DNA of 62,122 nt, from positions 1-62,122 of the forward strand of contig CAZXUI010000019.1 of NCBI GenBank assembly GCA_964643885.1, written 5' to 3'. The stretch comes from CAADGL01 sp964643885 (GTDB taxonomy: Bacteria > Planctomycetota > Phycisphaerae > UBA1845 > Fen-1342). Below are positions 1-7,973 of the stretch, in pieces. Every line of letters starts with the position of its first letter. Positions within the stretch are counted from its first letter, which is position 1. The position numbers and the translations under genes are program-made. Under the pieces are notes generated by a model. The model did not search any database. It was not told the DNA's origin and saw only the letters and a program-made list of their open reading frames with translations.

Positions 1-849
1 CCAGGCGCGGACCTCCTCCTCGCCGGCCGTGAGGAAGGAGATCATCCCGAGCGCGTCGAAGCAGGCGCGGATGATGCGGTCGCGTGCCAGGGCGCGGATA
101 CCGTAGCCGGCCATGAACTCCGGCCGCTCGGGCGGGTCGATCTGCATGATCTCCGCCTCGATTTCGGCGCAAATGGCGACGGTGGAGCTGGCGTGCTCGT
201 CTTCGAACGGCAGCGGCTTGTCGATCGCGGCCTCGCCCACGTTCACAACGGTGACGACGGGCTTCTGCGTCAGGAAGCCGAAGCTGCGGAGCATGCGCTC
301 CTGCTCGCCGGGCTGGACGACCTCGCGCATCGGCCGCTCTTTTTCGAGGCAGACGCGGCAGCGCTGGAGCAGCTCGAGCTCGTGCTTCTGCTGCTCGCGC
401 TCGGGCGACGGCTTCGTGATGGCTTTTTCGAGCTTTTGCAGGCGGTTGTCGCAGATGACCAGATCGGCCAGGAGCATCTCTTCGCGCAAGAGTTGCAGGT
501 CGCCGCGCGGGTCGATGCGGTTGCGGTGGGCCGGCACGGCGGCGGACTGGAACGCGCGGACGACGACGAGCAGGGCGTCCGCCTGGCGCAGCGAGGGCAG
601 ATGCCGTTCGAGCCCGGCGTGCTCGGACTGGCCCTCCTGGCTTCCGGGCAGGTCGACGAAGTCGACATGCGCCTCGGTCCGCTTCTTGGGCTTGTAGAGC
701 TGCTCGAGCCAGTCCAGGCGGGGCTCGGGAACCTTCACGGCGGCCAGGTTCTCTTCCGATAGCTTGAGCTGACTTCGCGCGATGCCCGAGATGGCCGAGA
801 AGAGGGTGGATTTGCCCGAATATGGGAAGCCGACAATCGCAATTCGCAT
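1..849 (-). CDS. ychF: YchF-family GTPase/ATPase, C-terminus beyond window
   Basis: P-loop NTPase of the Obg/YchF group, a ribosome-associated cytosolic ATPase linked to translation and stress responses. 283 codons are visible and the gene runs off the left edge. The protein opens MRIAIVGFPYSGKST, placing the G1 P-loop at about residues 7-15; the G3 motif is seen as DFVDLPGSQ near residue 60. A long helical insertion follows, and the visible end (FLTAGEEEVRAW) is the start of the YchF TGS region. The ATG at 847-849 is chosen because the P-loop follows within a few residues, as in the family. It is divergent from the lipoprotein pair at 1059. Family assignment is firm; nucleotide preference cannot be read here. 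Confidence 0.88.
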   Translation of the reverse strand, partial: MRIAIVGFPYSGKSTLFSAISGIARSQLKLSEENLAAVKVPEPRLDWLEQLYKPKKRTEAHVDFVDLPGSQEGQSEHAGLERHLPSLRQADALLVVVRAFQSAAVPAHRNRIDPRGDLQLLREEMLLADLVICDNRLQKLEKAITKPSPEREQQKHELELLQRCRVCLEKERPMREVVQPGEQERMLRSFGFLTQKPVVTVVNVGEAAIDKPLPFEDEHASSTVAICAEIEAEIMQIDPPERPEFMAGYGIRALARDRIIRACFDALGMISFLTAGEEEVRAW

Positions 850-941
850 CGAAAGCTCGCAGGCTCGTCTGCAACAGGGGTTCGCCCGGGCGGCCGCTGC
901 GCCTCCGCACCGCCGCGGCCGCCGCGGCCGGCGGCGCGGAA

Positions 942-969
942 TTGTCCGCGCCACCGCCGCGGCTATACT
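942..969 (+). promoter_or_regulatory. sigma70-type promoter for the lipoprotein pair
   Basis: TTGTCC (942-947) and TATACT (964-969) are separated by 16 bp, in the divergent gap between ychF and the lipoprotein gene starting at 1059. The TATACT stands out in otherwise extremely GC-rich sequence. Inferred from consensus only. Confidence 0.55.
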
Positions 970-1058
970 ACCCCGACACGTGGGGCGCGCGTAGACTGGA
1001 GCGGGCCGACGCGGATCCGCGGAGCGCCCAATCACCACCCCGTAACGGACGGGTCACC

Positions 1059-1601
1059 ATGCTGAGGCTTTGCACGAGCGCTGTCCTGCTGGCCGCCGCC
1101 GCGCTGCTGGCGGCCGGGTGCGGCCGGAGCGACTTTCCGAACGCCTTTCCGACGACGCTGGAAGAGGTGGACCGGATCGTCGACGACGAGGACCTCACCG
1201 CGCAGGAAAAGCGCGAAGCGCTGGAGGAGCTGGGCATTACGCCGTCGGTGATCAACGCGCTGCTGGCGGACGAGCGGACCGGAAACCAGTTCGGCGGCGA
1301 CCTGAGCAGTGCCCACGACAAGGTCTCGGGCGGACGATTCTCGGAACTTACGCCGGACGAGGTGCAGCTTTTCGCGGACGCGGCCCGCGAGATCGAGGAC
1401 GGGCCGAACTTCGATCTGGAAGACGCGGAGGCCCAGGCGATCGTCACCTTCTTTGTTGAGAACGGCGTCAACACTGCCGATGAATTGGAGGCAGTCCTGG
1501 ATAACCAGGGGATCGAGCTGCCGGATGAAGCTCCGGAGGGTGTCTTCCAGGAGCTCTTCATCGACTTCGACCCGGACCAGGTGCTGCCGCAGATTCCATA
1601 A
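1059..1601 (+). CDS. Putative lipoprotein, first of a tandem paralogous pair
   Basis: 180-residue exported lipoprotein of unknown function. The start at 1059 gives a clean lipoprotein signal peptide (MLRLCTSAVLLAAAALLAAGC, lipobox LAAGC at about residues 17-21); longer upstream frames would bury it. The mature protein is strongly acidic and helical. It contains a segment SELTPDEVQLFADAAREIE followed by a second acidic stretch; both align with the next gene (LTPDEVQ), so the two genes are a tandem duplication. The stop overlaps the AAGGAG ribosome-binding site of the second gene, showing co-transcription. No enzymatic motif is visible. Confidence 0.72.
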   Translation: MLRLCTSAVLLAAAALLAAGCGRSDFPNAFPTTLEEVDRIVDDEDLTAQEKREALEELGITPSVINALLADERTGNQFGGDLSSAHDKVSGGRFSELTPDEVQLFADAAREIEDGPNFDLEDAEAQAIVTFFVENGVNTADELEAVLDNQGIELPDEAPEGVFQELFIDFDPDQVLPQIP

Positions 1602-1614
1602 GGAGACCCTCGGC

Positions 1615-2010
1615 ATGAGACGCATGCGCAAGCTGACGACGCTGTGTGTATTCGCGAGCGCGGGCCTGGCCCTGCTGACCGGCTGCCCCTCGACCGAATC
1701 GCGGACGAGCAACCAGGGCGGCGGCAGTGTCCTGACGGCGGGCGCGAAGATCGCCGGCGAACAGATGAGCTCGCTCACGCCCGACGAGGTGCAGATCCTG
1801 GTCGACCTCGTCAGCGACCGCGTCGCCGAATTCGATATCGCCTTGTCGGACGAGGAGGCGGCCGACGCCGTCGACTTCCTGCGCGAGTACAACATCAACT
1901 CGGTCGCCGACATCCAGGCCCTGGTCGAGCAGTTCGAGAACGACCCGGACAGCATCGTCATCCCCGACAGCATCCTCGCCCTGATCGAGTCCCAGGGCAT
2001 CGCCGTCTAG
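1615..2010 (+). CDS. Putative lipoprotein, second of a tandem paralogous pair
   Basis: 131-residue lipoprotein with signal peptide ending LALLTGC (lipobox LTGC, Cys about 22). Its body (LTPDEVQILVDLVSDRV, then DEEAADAVDFLREYNINSV) matches the core of the preceding gene but lacks that gene's N-terminal third. AAGGAG at 1600-1605 overlaps the previous stop and sits about 9 nt before the ATG at 1615, which decides the start. It is followed by a strong intrinsic terminator at 2054-2100. Function unknown; the repeated acidic helical module may be a protein-binding or ion-binding element, but this is a guess. Confidence 0.74.
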   Translation: MRRMRKLTTLCVFASAGLALLTGCPSTESRTSNQGGGSVLTAGAKIAGEQMSSLTPDEVQILVDLVSDRVAEFDIALSDEEAADAVDFLREYNINSVADIQALVEQFENDPDSIVIPDSILALIESQGIAV

Positions 2011-2053
2011 CCGCCCGATGGGCCGACGCCGCGGGCCGCGGCCGCAGGCTTTT

Positions 2054-2100
2054 CGCGAAAAGAACACCCTCGCTTGCCCGCGGGGGTGTTCTTCGCGTTT
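2054..2100 (+). terminator. Intrinsic terminator after the lipoprotein pair
   Basis: A 14-bp stem (2060-2073 with 2080-2093, one G-T pair) closes a six-base loop and is extended by CGCG on both sides (2054-2057, 2094-2097), followed by TTT. It lies between the lipoprotein operon and ribE, so ribE-pdxA is probably a separate transcript or an attenuated one. Confidence 0.75.
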
Positions 2101-2164
2101 AATCTACGATGCGCGGCCTCCGACCGGCCGCGGGCGGGGGGGAAAACTGGGCGGTGATACTCGC

Positions 2165-2833
2165 ATGTTCGCCGGCATCGTGGAAGGCGTCGGGAGAGTC
2201 GTCGGCTTGTCGCGCGCTGCGGCCGGCCAGGCGGGCGCGATGCGCCTGGAGCTGGACGCCGGCGGGCTGCTGGATGAGCTGCCGGCCGGCGCGAGCGTGT
2301 CGATCAACGGCGTCTGCCTGACGCTGGTCGGGCGGCGCGCTGCGGTGGCGGCGTTCGACGTGGTGGCCGAGACGCTGCGTCAGACGACGCTGGGCGAGCT
2401 GCGGGCCGGCGACCGGGTCAACCTGGAGCGCTCGCTGCGGGTCGGCGACCGGATCGACGGCCACTTCGTGCAGGGACACGTCGACGGAATCGGGACGATC
2501 GAGCGGATAGACTCCTCCGGCGGCCAATGGCTGATGTTCACACGCGCGCCGGACGAGCTGCGGCCCTATATCGTCCGCAAGGGCTCGATCGCAATCGACG
2601 GCGTGAGCCTGACGATCGCGGCGGCCGAAACCGACGTGTTCTCCGTCGCGCTGATTCCGGCCACGCTCGACCGCACCGTGCTGGGCGAGCGGCGCGCCGG
2701 GCAGCGTGTGAACCTGGAGTCGGACGTGATCGCGCGGCTGGTGGTGGCAAACCTGGCTCGCTCGTCGCAGGCGCAGGCGGAACCGCACGCCGTGTCCTGG
2801 GAGCTGTTGCGAGAAAGTGGGCTGCTGACGTGA
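2165..2833 (+). CDS. ribE: Riboflavin synthase alpha subunit
   Basis: 222-residue riboflavin synthase, which dismutates two molecules of 6,7-dimethyl-8-ribityllumazine to riboflavin and the pyrimidinedione. Two tandem lumazine-binding barrels are visible: the first opens MFAGIVEGVGRV and carries SINGVCLTL and HFVQGHVDG; the second carries GSIAIDGVSLTI and ends RVNLESDVIARLV. The ATG at 2165 gives the canonical MFxGIVE start. Its stop overlaps the GTG start of pdxA (GTGA at 2830-2833), so the two vitamin-pathway genes are translationally coupled. Lumazine synthase (ribH) is elsewhere in this window at 52992. I see no FMN riboswitch upstream. Confidence 0.95.
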   Translation: MFAGIVEGVGRVVGLSRAAAGQAGAMRLELDAGGLLDELPAGASVSINGVCLTLVGRRAAVAAFDVVAETLRQTTLGELRAGDRVNLERSLRVGDRIDGHFVQGHVDGIGTIERIDSSGGQWLMFTRAPDELRPYIVRKGSIAIDGVSLTIAAAETDVFSVALIPATLDRTVLGERRAGQRVNLESDVIARLVVANLARSSQAQAEPHAVSWELLRESGLLT

Positions 2834-3897
2834 TCCCGCGGAGCCAATCCGGGCAGCACGCCAAGCCGCTGATCGGCATCACGCTCGGCGACCCGCTCGG
2901 GATCGGTCCGGAGGTCATCCTCAAAGCGCTGGCCGACACGGAGCTGCGCAGCAGCGCCCGCTTCGTCATCCTCGGCTCACATGATGTGCTCGAATTCACC
3001 GCCGACCAGTGCGAGATCAATCCCTTCTGGTGGCGCGAGCCGTTCGACGGCCAGCCGCGGGTCGAATCCGGCACGCTGGTCGCGGATTTCGACGACGTGC
3101 GCCTGCCGCACATCAACGGCACGCGCGGACCGGACGAGCTGGCCGGCGCCGCGTCGCTGCGCTTCGTCGAGGCGGGCGTGGCCCTGCTGCGCAGCGGCGG
3201 GTTCGACGCGCTGGTGACGGCGCCGATCTGCAAGGAAAGCTGGCGGCTGGCCCGGGCGCGGCTCGTCGGCCACACCGACCTGCTGGCCCGCCGCTTCGAC
3301 ACCCGGCGGGTGAACATGATGTTCGTCGCGGGCGACCTGCGCGTCGCCCTGGCCAGCGACCACATCCCCCTGTTCGAGCTGCGGAACCGTTTTACGATCG
3401 GCCTGGTGCACCAGCCGATCGACCTGCTCGACCGGGCCCTGCGCGACTGGTTCGGCATCGAGCGGCCGCACATCGGCGTGCTCGGGCTGAACCCGCACGC
3501 CGGCGAGGGGGGGATTCTCGGCGACGAGGAAGAGCGGATCATCGAGCCGGCCCTGACGATGGCCCGCAACGCGGGGATTCAGGTCAGCGGCCCGCTGCCG
3601 CCCGATACGGCCTTCACGCCCGAATCGATTCAGCGCTACGACGGCCTGGTGGCGATGTACCACGACCAGGGGCTCATCCCGGTCAAGACGCAGGCGCTGC
3701 ACAGCGCCGTCAACGTCACCGTCGGACTGCCCGTCATCCGCACCAGCCCCGATCACGGCACGGCCTTCGACATCGCCGGACGAAACCGCGCCAATCCCGG
3801 CAGCATGAAAGAGGCGATTCGGCTGGCCATTCAACTGGCCAACGCGAATCGCCGGCAATCCTCGAGCCGTAGTCCCCTGATCGCACGCACGAGCTGA
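2830..3897 (+). CDS. pdxA: 4-hydroxythreonine-4-phosphate dehydrogenase
   Basis: 355-residue PdxA, which oxidises 4-phosphohydroxy-L-threonine in the DXP-dependent pyridoxal phosphate pathway. Family motifs are clear: GDPLGIGPEV near residue 20, VTAPICKESW, GHTDLLA (metal-site His-Thr), SDHIPL, LNPHAGEGG, MYHDQGLIPVK, and RTSPDHGTAFDIAG near the C-terminus. The GTG start at 2830 overlaps the ribE stop and fits the usual length (about 330). It is convergent with the Hsp20 cluster on the other strand. A longer open frame continues upstream but would overlap ribE without any family similarity. Confidence 0.94.
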   Translation: MIPRSQSGQHAKPLIGITLGDPLGIGPEVILKALADTELRSSARFVILGSHDVLEFTADQCEINPFWWREPFDGQPRVESGTLVADFDDVRLPHINGTRGPDELAGAASLRFVEAGVALLRSGGFDALVTAPICKESWRLARARLVGHTDLLARRFDTRRVNMMFVAGDLRVALASDHIPLFELRNRFTIGLVHQPIDLLDRALRDWFGIERPHIGVLGLNPHAGEGGILGDEEERIIEPALTMARNAGIQVSGPLPPDTAFTPESIQRYDGLVAMYHDQGLIPVKTQALHSAVNVTVGLPVIRTSPDHGTAFDIAGRNRANPGSMKEAIRLAIQLANANRRQSSSRSPLIARTS

Positions 3898-3919
3898 CGC
3901 CCGCGCGCGCCCCGCACGT

Positions 3920-4414
3920 TTAGCCGGTTCGAACCGGCACGCGGCGCGAATTGGCGCTCGCCTGACGCTCGAGCTCGATCGTCAGCACGCCGTTCTTGTA
4001 TTTCGCATCCACCTTGTCCGGGTTCACCGACGCCGGCAGCCGCAGCGACCGCGAGAAGCTCCCGAACTCGCGCTCGCTGTAGCGAAAATCACGGCCCGAC
4101 TCCTCGTGCTCGAGTTTCTTCTCGCCGCGGACCGTGAGCAGATCGCCCGACAGGTCGATCTGGATGTCCTCCGGACTTACTCCCGGGACTTCGAGCGAAA
4201 CGATGAACTTGTCATCACGCTCGATCAGGTCGCAGCGCGGCCAGCTCGATCCGAACAGTCCGGCATCCAGCATCGAGCTCGGCCACATGCCGCGCATGAA
4301 GCGATCAAACACGCTGTCGATCTCGGCCCGCAGCCAGTTCGTCGGGCTGTCGGGCTGGCTCATGCGGGAAAGCTCGTTACGCTCCCGCTTGCGCCTGGGA
4401 ATCAGACTCATCAT
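3920..4414 (-). CDS. Small heat shock protein Hsp20, third gene of the cluster
   Basis: 164-residue ATP-independent chaperone of the alpha-crystallin/Hsp20 family, which holds unfolding proteins. A 50-residue N-terminal arm is followed by the crystallin domain: IVSLEVPGVSPEDIQIDLSG, then RDFRYSEREFGSFSRSLRLP, and the conserved NGVLTIEL. The start at 4414 follows a GGAGGT ribosome-binding site by 7 nt. It is one of three non-identical Hsp20 genes in a row on this strand (4483-4878 and 5134-5571 are the others). They are more different from one another than recent duplicates would be. Confidence 0.92.
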   Translation of the reverse strand: MMSLIPRRKRERNELSRMSQPDSPTNWLRAEIDSVFDRFMRGMWPSSMLDAGLFGSSWPRCDLIERDDKFIVSLEVPGVSPEDIQIDLSGDLLTVRGEKKLEHEESGRDFRYSEREFGSFSRSLRLPASVNPDKVDAKYKNGVLTIELERQASANSRRVPVRTG

Positions 4415-4482
4415 AGGCCCTACCTCCTTTCGAGCTTGCCGCCGCCCGAGCAAGGCATTGCCCCTCCTCCGCCGGCCGTGCG

Positions 4483-4878
4483 CTACGCGCCGCGAACGGA
4501 GATCTTCCGCGGGCGCGCCTCGGCGGCCTTCGGCAGCGTCACCGTCAGCACACCGTGCTCGAGCGTGGCGGAAATGTTGTTGGAATCCACAACCTCGCTG
4601 ACACGGAACGTGCGGGCGAAATCACCCACGCCGTACTCGCGCAGCAGGTACTGGCCGGCATCGCCCGGCGCCCGGTCGGCAACCCGGGCATAGATGCTCA
4701 GCACACCCCGCTCAAACTCGATCTCAACGCCTTCCTGCGTCGCGCCGGGAACGTCGATCAGCAGACGCAGCTCTTCGGGCGTCTCGATGATGTCCACGGC
4801 CGGAACGTAGGTCGGTCCGCTCCTCGTTCGTTCGACCTCATTGGTCTCCGAGGTCCTCGTGATGGCACTGGTCGTCAT
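4483..4878 (-). CDS. Small heat shock protein Hsp20, second gene of the cluster
   Basis: 131-residue Hsp20-family chaperone with a short arm of about 25 residues and the crystallin core (LLIDVPGATQEGVEIEFERG, LREYGVGDFARTFRVS, LEHGVLTVTLPKA). The GVLTVTLPK motif and the following short tail are typical. It is the shortest of the three and lacks most of the N-terminal arm used in oligomer assembly, so it may co-assemble with its neighbours (inference). The ATG at 4878 is preceded by a GGAGTGAAG-type ribosome-binding site. Confidence 0.91.
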   Translation of the reverse strand: MTTSAITRTSETNEVERTRSGPTYVPAVDIIETPEELRLLIDVPGATQEGVEIEFERGVLSIYARVADRAPGDAGQYLLREYGVGDFARTFRVSEVVDSNNISATLEHGVLTVTLPKAAEARPRKISVRGA

Positions 4879-5133
4879 GGCACTTCACTCCTTCCCTTCG
4901 AATGAGCCTTCCAGCGGGCAACTGCCCGCTGCCCGCTGCCCGAATGACTTGCGCCCGCCCGCACCGCGAGCGACGCGCGGCCGCCGCCTGGGTGACCCCG
5001 GCTTCCTGGTGATTCAGCCGTAAGTACTGCATCACGGCTCGGACAGCACGGGGCACCGTTCTGCCGCAGTTCGGGGCGTGTTGCGGGCGAGACGCCCACA
5101 CTCCCCATGTTGCGGATCTATTGACCAACCGCA
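4879..5133. other. Spacer inside the Hsp20 cluster with a decayed palindrome
   Basis: About 255 bp without a convincing gene. It contains a copy of the GGGCGAGACGCCC hairpin family near 5082-5098 (second arm slightly altered), which recurs at 50746-50765 and 59267-59290. No heat-shock operator such as CIRCE is seen. Confidence 0.4.
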
Positions 5134-5571
5134 CTACACCGACTTGACCGTGATCTTGCGCGCCTTGGCGGCCGCGGCCTTCGGCAGGCGGATGGTCAGG
5201 ATGCCGTCCCGCAGCGTGGCCTCGACCTTGTCCGCGTCGATCTCGACCGGCAGCGTCAGGGTCCGGCTGAACTCGCCGGCCAGCCGCTCCTGGCGGTGGT
5301 AGACGCGGCCTTCGCCGTTGCCCGCCTGCGTGCGGCCCTTGAGCGTCAGCTCATTGCCCATGACCAGGATCTCGAGGTCCTCCATCCTCAGGCCGGGGAC
5401 CTCCGCCTCGGCGTACAGGTTCTCACCGTCCTCCCAGATGTTCAGGGCGGGCATCGGCCGGCCGCCGAAGCCGTTCAGCTCGCGGCTGCCGAACGCGTCG
5501 AACACCCGATCGAGCTCGTTGCGCAGCTCGTTGAACGGAAACCTTGCCAGTGGTCGCATGCTCAGGAACAT
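5134..5571 (-). CDS. Small heat shock protein Hsp20, first gene of the cluster
   Basis: 145-residue Hsp20-family chaperone. The N-terminal arm (FNELRNELDRVFDAF) leads into the crystallin domain (LYAEAEVPGLRMEDLEILVM, VYHRQERLAGEFSRTLTLP) and DGILTIRLPKA. The start at 5571 (MFLSMRPLARF) is preferred over an upstream in-frame codon because AAAGGAG lies about 9 nt ahead of it. As the first gene in transcription order it probably carries the promoter of the group, although 255 bp separate it from the second gene. Confidence 0.92.
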   Translation of the reverse strand: MFLSMRPLARFPFNELRNELDRVFDAFGSRELNGFGGRPMPALNIWEDGENLYAEAEVPGLRMEDLEILVMGNELTLKGRTQAGNGEGRVYHRQERLAGEFSRTLTLPVEIDADKVEATLRDGILTIRLPKAAAAKARKITVKSV

Positions 5572-5902
5572 GGCTCTCTTCTCCTTTCCGACGAAAACTT
5601 GCTTTTCGGGGCACATCCCCGCGGACGACAGGAAAGCACAGCCCGTGCCAGCCTGCCTCGGGCGGCCGCTGAATCATCGTAACCTATTGAAATCAAGAGA
5701 TTTACGAGATGCACACCCGCAGTGCGCCCCGCTCCCGGCCCGGTCAAAATGTCAGCGTTGGCAGGCACGGACAGGCATGCCGATTCGGCAGCGCCGGGCC
5801 CGATCCGGGACTACCACCCGCAGCGCCGCCCGGACTCAGGCCGTCCCGCCACCCGCCACCGCCAGCCCGGCCGCGTCACGCAACCGCCCGCGGCGCCCAG
5901 GT
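5572..5902. other. Intergenic region between hsp20 and tRNA-Cys promoter
   Basis: About 330 bp of divergent spacer. Short open frames here show no family similarity and have no ribosome-binding sites. The AT-richer stretch 5680-5705 is the most likely place for the hsp20 promoter, but I cannot define its boxes. Confidence 0.35.
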
Positions 5903-5930
5903 TTGACGCCGTCACCTTCGACGCGATAAT
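5903..5930 (+). promoter_or_regulatory. sigma70-type promoter of tRNA-Cys
   Basis: TTGACG (5903-5908), 16-bp spacer, GATAAT (5925-5930). The predicted transcript would start near 5937, about 37 nt before the mature tRNA, a usual distance. Confidence 0.68.
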
Positions 5931-5973
5931 CTCCCGGCGCCTTCGGCCGAGCCCTTTTCGGCCGGTACGCATG

Positions 5974-6047
5974 GGCGGCGTACCCAAGTGGACCAAGGGA
6001 ACGGTTTGCAAAACCGTCATTCGCGGGTTCGAATCCCGCCGCCGCCT
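5974..6047 (+). tRNA. tRNA-Cys (anticodon GCA)
   Basis: A complete 74-nt cloverleaf. The acceptor arms GGCGGCG (5974-5980) and CGCCGCC (6040-6046) pair fully, with U as discriminator at 6047, as expected for tRNA-Cys. The anticodon stem ACGGT/ACCGT (6001-6005, 6013-6017) holds loop TTGCAAA with anticodon GCA at 6008-6010. The T arm is GCGGG/CCCGC around TTCGAAT. The 3' CCA is not encoded. Confidence 0.96.
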
Positions 6048-6159
6048 TCTAATTGCCTCGCCTGTCCATTTCCCGTTGAATAGACCCCGCGCGTGAGCCC
6101 TTTCGGGGCGGCGTGGCGACTCGTGCCGCCGCGACCCGGGAGAGCCCGCCGGAAGACCG

Positions 6160-7650
6160 ATGATGAACGACCAGGAGCGACTCGAACGACTGCTTCGCGC
6201 CCGCCGGCCGCTGATCTGGGTGCCGACCTTCGAAGAGGATTACGCGCTTCAGCTCGCCCGCGACGCGGCCCTGAATCAGAACCGGGCCTGCTGGCTGTGG
6301 ACGCACAGCTTCGGCCTGCGCGAGGGACTGCTGGGCAGCTCGCAGCCCATCGTGGGCACGGACGAGCCGCTGGTCCTTCTGCGAACGATCATCGACCGAC
6401 CGGACCCGGCGATCTACGTCGCGCTCGACCTGGTCTGCCACCTGAAGAACGCCCGCGTGCTGCGCTGGCTGCGCCACACCGTGCAGCGCTTCGCGCAGAA
6501 CGGCTCGTCGCTGATTCTGATCGACAGCGGCGACGATCTGCCGGCCGTCCTTCAGGCCTACGTGTCGCGCTTCGATCCCTCCCTGCCCGACGCGGCCGAG
6601 ATCGAAACTCTCGTGAAAGCAGCGCTGCGGCGCGAGAATCAGGATCGTCCCATCGAGATCGCCATCTCGCGCGGCATCTGGGAGGCGATCGTCCGAAACC
6701 TTCGCGGCCTCACGCGGCGGCAGATCGAACAGATCGTGCTCGACACCGTCAACGAGGACCGCCGCTTCGACGACGAGGACATCAATCACGTGCTGGCCGG
6801 CAAGCGGCAGGCGCTTCAGGCCGGCGGGCTGCTCGAATACGTCGAGACGCCGGCGACGCTCGACCAGGTCGGCGGGCTCAACGCGCTCAAGCAGTGGCTG
6901 GCCGTGCGGGCCGGCTCGCTGAGCAGCCAGGGAGCCGAATATGGACTGCCCAATCCACGCGGCGTGCTGATGCTCGGCGTGCAGGGCGCGGGAAAGAGCC
7001 TGTGCGCCAAGGCCGTCGCGACGGCCTGGCAGCGGCCGCTGATGCGGATGGATGTCGGCGCGCTCTACGACCGCTACGTGGGTGAGTCGGAGCGGCGGCT
7101 GCGCGAGGCCCTGCGCCAGACCGAGATGATGGCCCCGGTCATCCTCTGGATCGACGAGATCGAGAAAGCCTTCGCCTCCGCGGCCTCGCAAAGCACCGAC
7201 GGCGGCCTGTCGAAGCGAATGTTCGGCACGCTTTTGACCTGGATGCAGGAGCACCAGGCCCCGGTCTTTCTCGTCGCAACCGCCAACGACATCGAGGCCC
7301 TGCCGCCGGAGCTGCTCCGCAAGGGCCGCTTCGACGAGATCTTCTTCGTCGACCTGCCCCCGGCCGAAACACGGCGCGAGATTTTCGCAATCCACCTCCG
7401 CAAGCGCGGCCGCGACCCCGGTCGCTTCGACCTCGATCAACTCGTCGACGCCAGCGAGCGCTACAGCGGCGCGGAAATCGAGCAGGCCATCGTCAGCGGG
7501 CTTTATCGGGCTTTTGCCGACGGCCGGGAACTCGACACCGCCACCCTGCTGGCCGCCCTGACAGGCTCGCCGCCCCTCTCTGAGACCATGCGCGAACGGG
7601 TGGACGCCCTCCGCCGCTGGGCGCGCGGCCGCTGCGTGCCCGCCGATTAG
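6160..7650 (+). CDS. AAA+ ATPase of the Ycf46 type
   Basis: 496-residue cytosolic AAA+ protein. Residues 1-230 form a degenerate N-terminal region typical of Ycf46 (RRPLIWVPTFEEDYALQLAR at the start). The AAA module follows: Walker A GVQGAGKS at 273-280, Walker B ILWIDE at 328-333, sensor VATANDIEALPPELL, and arginine-finger segment RKGRFDE. In cyanobacteria Ycf46 is linked to inorganic-carbon use; in other bacteria the role is unknown, so I give no gene symbol. ATGs at 6160 and 6163 are both possible. It lies directly behind tRNA-Cys and is followed by a hairpin at 7666. Confidence 0.85.
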   Translation: MMNDQERLERLLRARRPLIWVPTFEEDYALQLARDAALNQNRACWLWTHSFGLREGLLGSSQPIVGTDEPLVLLRTIIDRPDPAIYVALDLVCHLKNARVLRWLRHTVQRFAQNGSSLILIDSGDDLPAVLQAYVSRFDPSLPDAAEIETLVKAALRRENQDRPIEIAISRGIWEAIVRNLRGLTRRQIEQIVLDTVNEDRRFDDEDINHVLAGKRQALQAGGLLEYVETPATLDQVGGLNALKQWLAVRAGSLSSQGAEYGLPNPRGVLMLGVQGAGKSLCAKAVATAWQRPLMRMDVGALYDRYVGESERRLREALRQTEMMAPVILWIDEIEKAFASAASQSTDGGLSKRMFGTLLTWMQEHQAPVFLVATANDIEALPPELLRKGRFDEIFFVDLPPAETRREIFAIHLRKRGRDPGRFDLDQLVDASERYSGAEIEQAIVSGLYRAFADGRELDTATLLAALTGSPPLSETMRERVDALRRWARGRCVPAD

Positions 7651-7973
7651 CGGAATCGCCGCCGGCCGGGCGCTTTTCGCCCCGGTTCTGCTTGATTCAG
7701 CGCGTCCGGCGGGCTAGTGTGGAAGCTGCGAGTCCAGGCTTCTCCCGGCGAGGAACGCTCTCGTCGACCATGCATGATGCAACCTGAGGGGCGGCCGGTC
7801 GTCCCGGTCTCTCGGCGAACGATGCTTCGTGCGAGCAGCCCCGGGGAGACTGTCCCCCGCCGATCCTCAGACTGACTTCGGTTGAAAGCGTGCCGCGACG
7901 CGGCCTGCACCGGCAATCGCCGACGCGTGGCGCGCAAACCCAAGCCCTTCATAGGCAACAAGGAGTGCGAAGA
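7651..7973. other. Intergenic region with terminator-like hairpin after the AAA+ gene
   Basis: CCGGGCG (7666-7672) and CGCCCCGG (7678-7685) pair around CTTTT, followed by TT, a plausible but weak terminator. The remaining 290 bp is the leader of the subtilase gene, in which I cannot define a promoter. AAGGAG at 7960-7965 is its ribosome-binding site. Confidence 0.4.

Noticed and set aside
2011..2164. FMN riboswitch upstream of ribE
   Set aside because: The 150-bp leader shows only an intrinsic terminator; the conserved FMN aptamer segments are not present.
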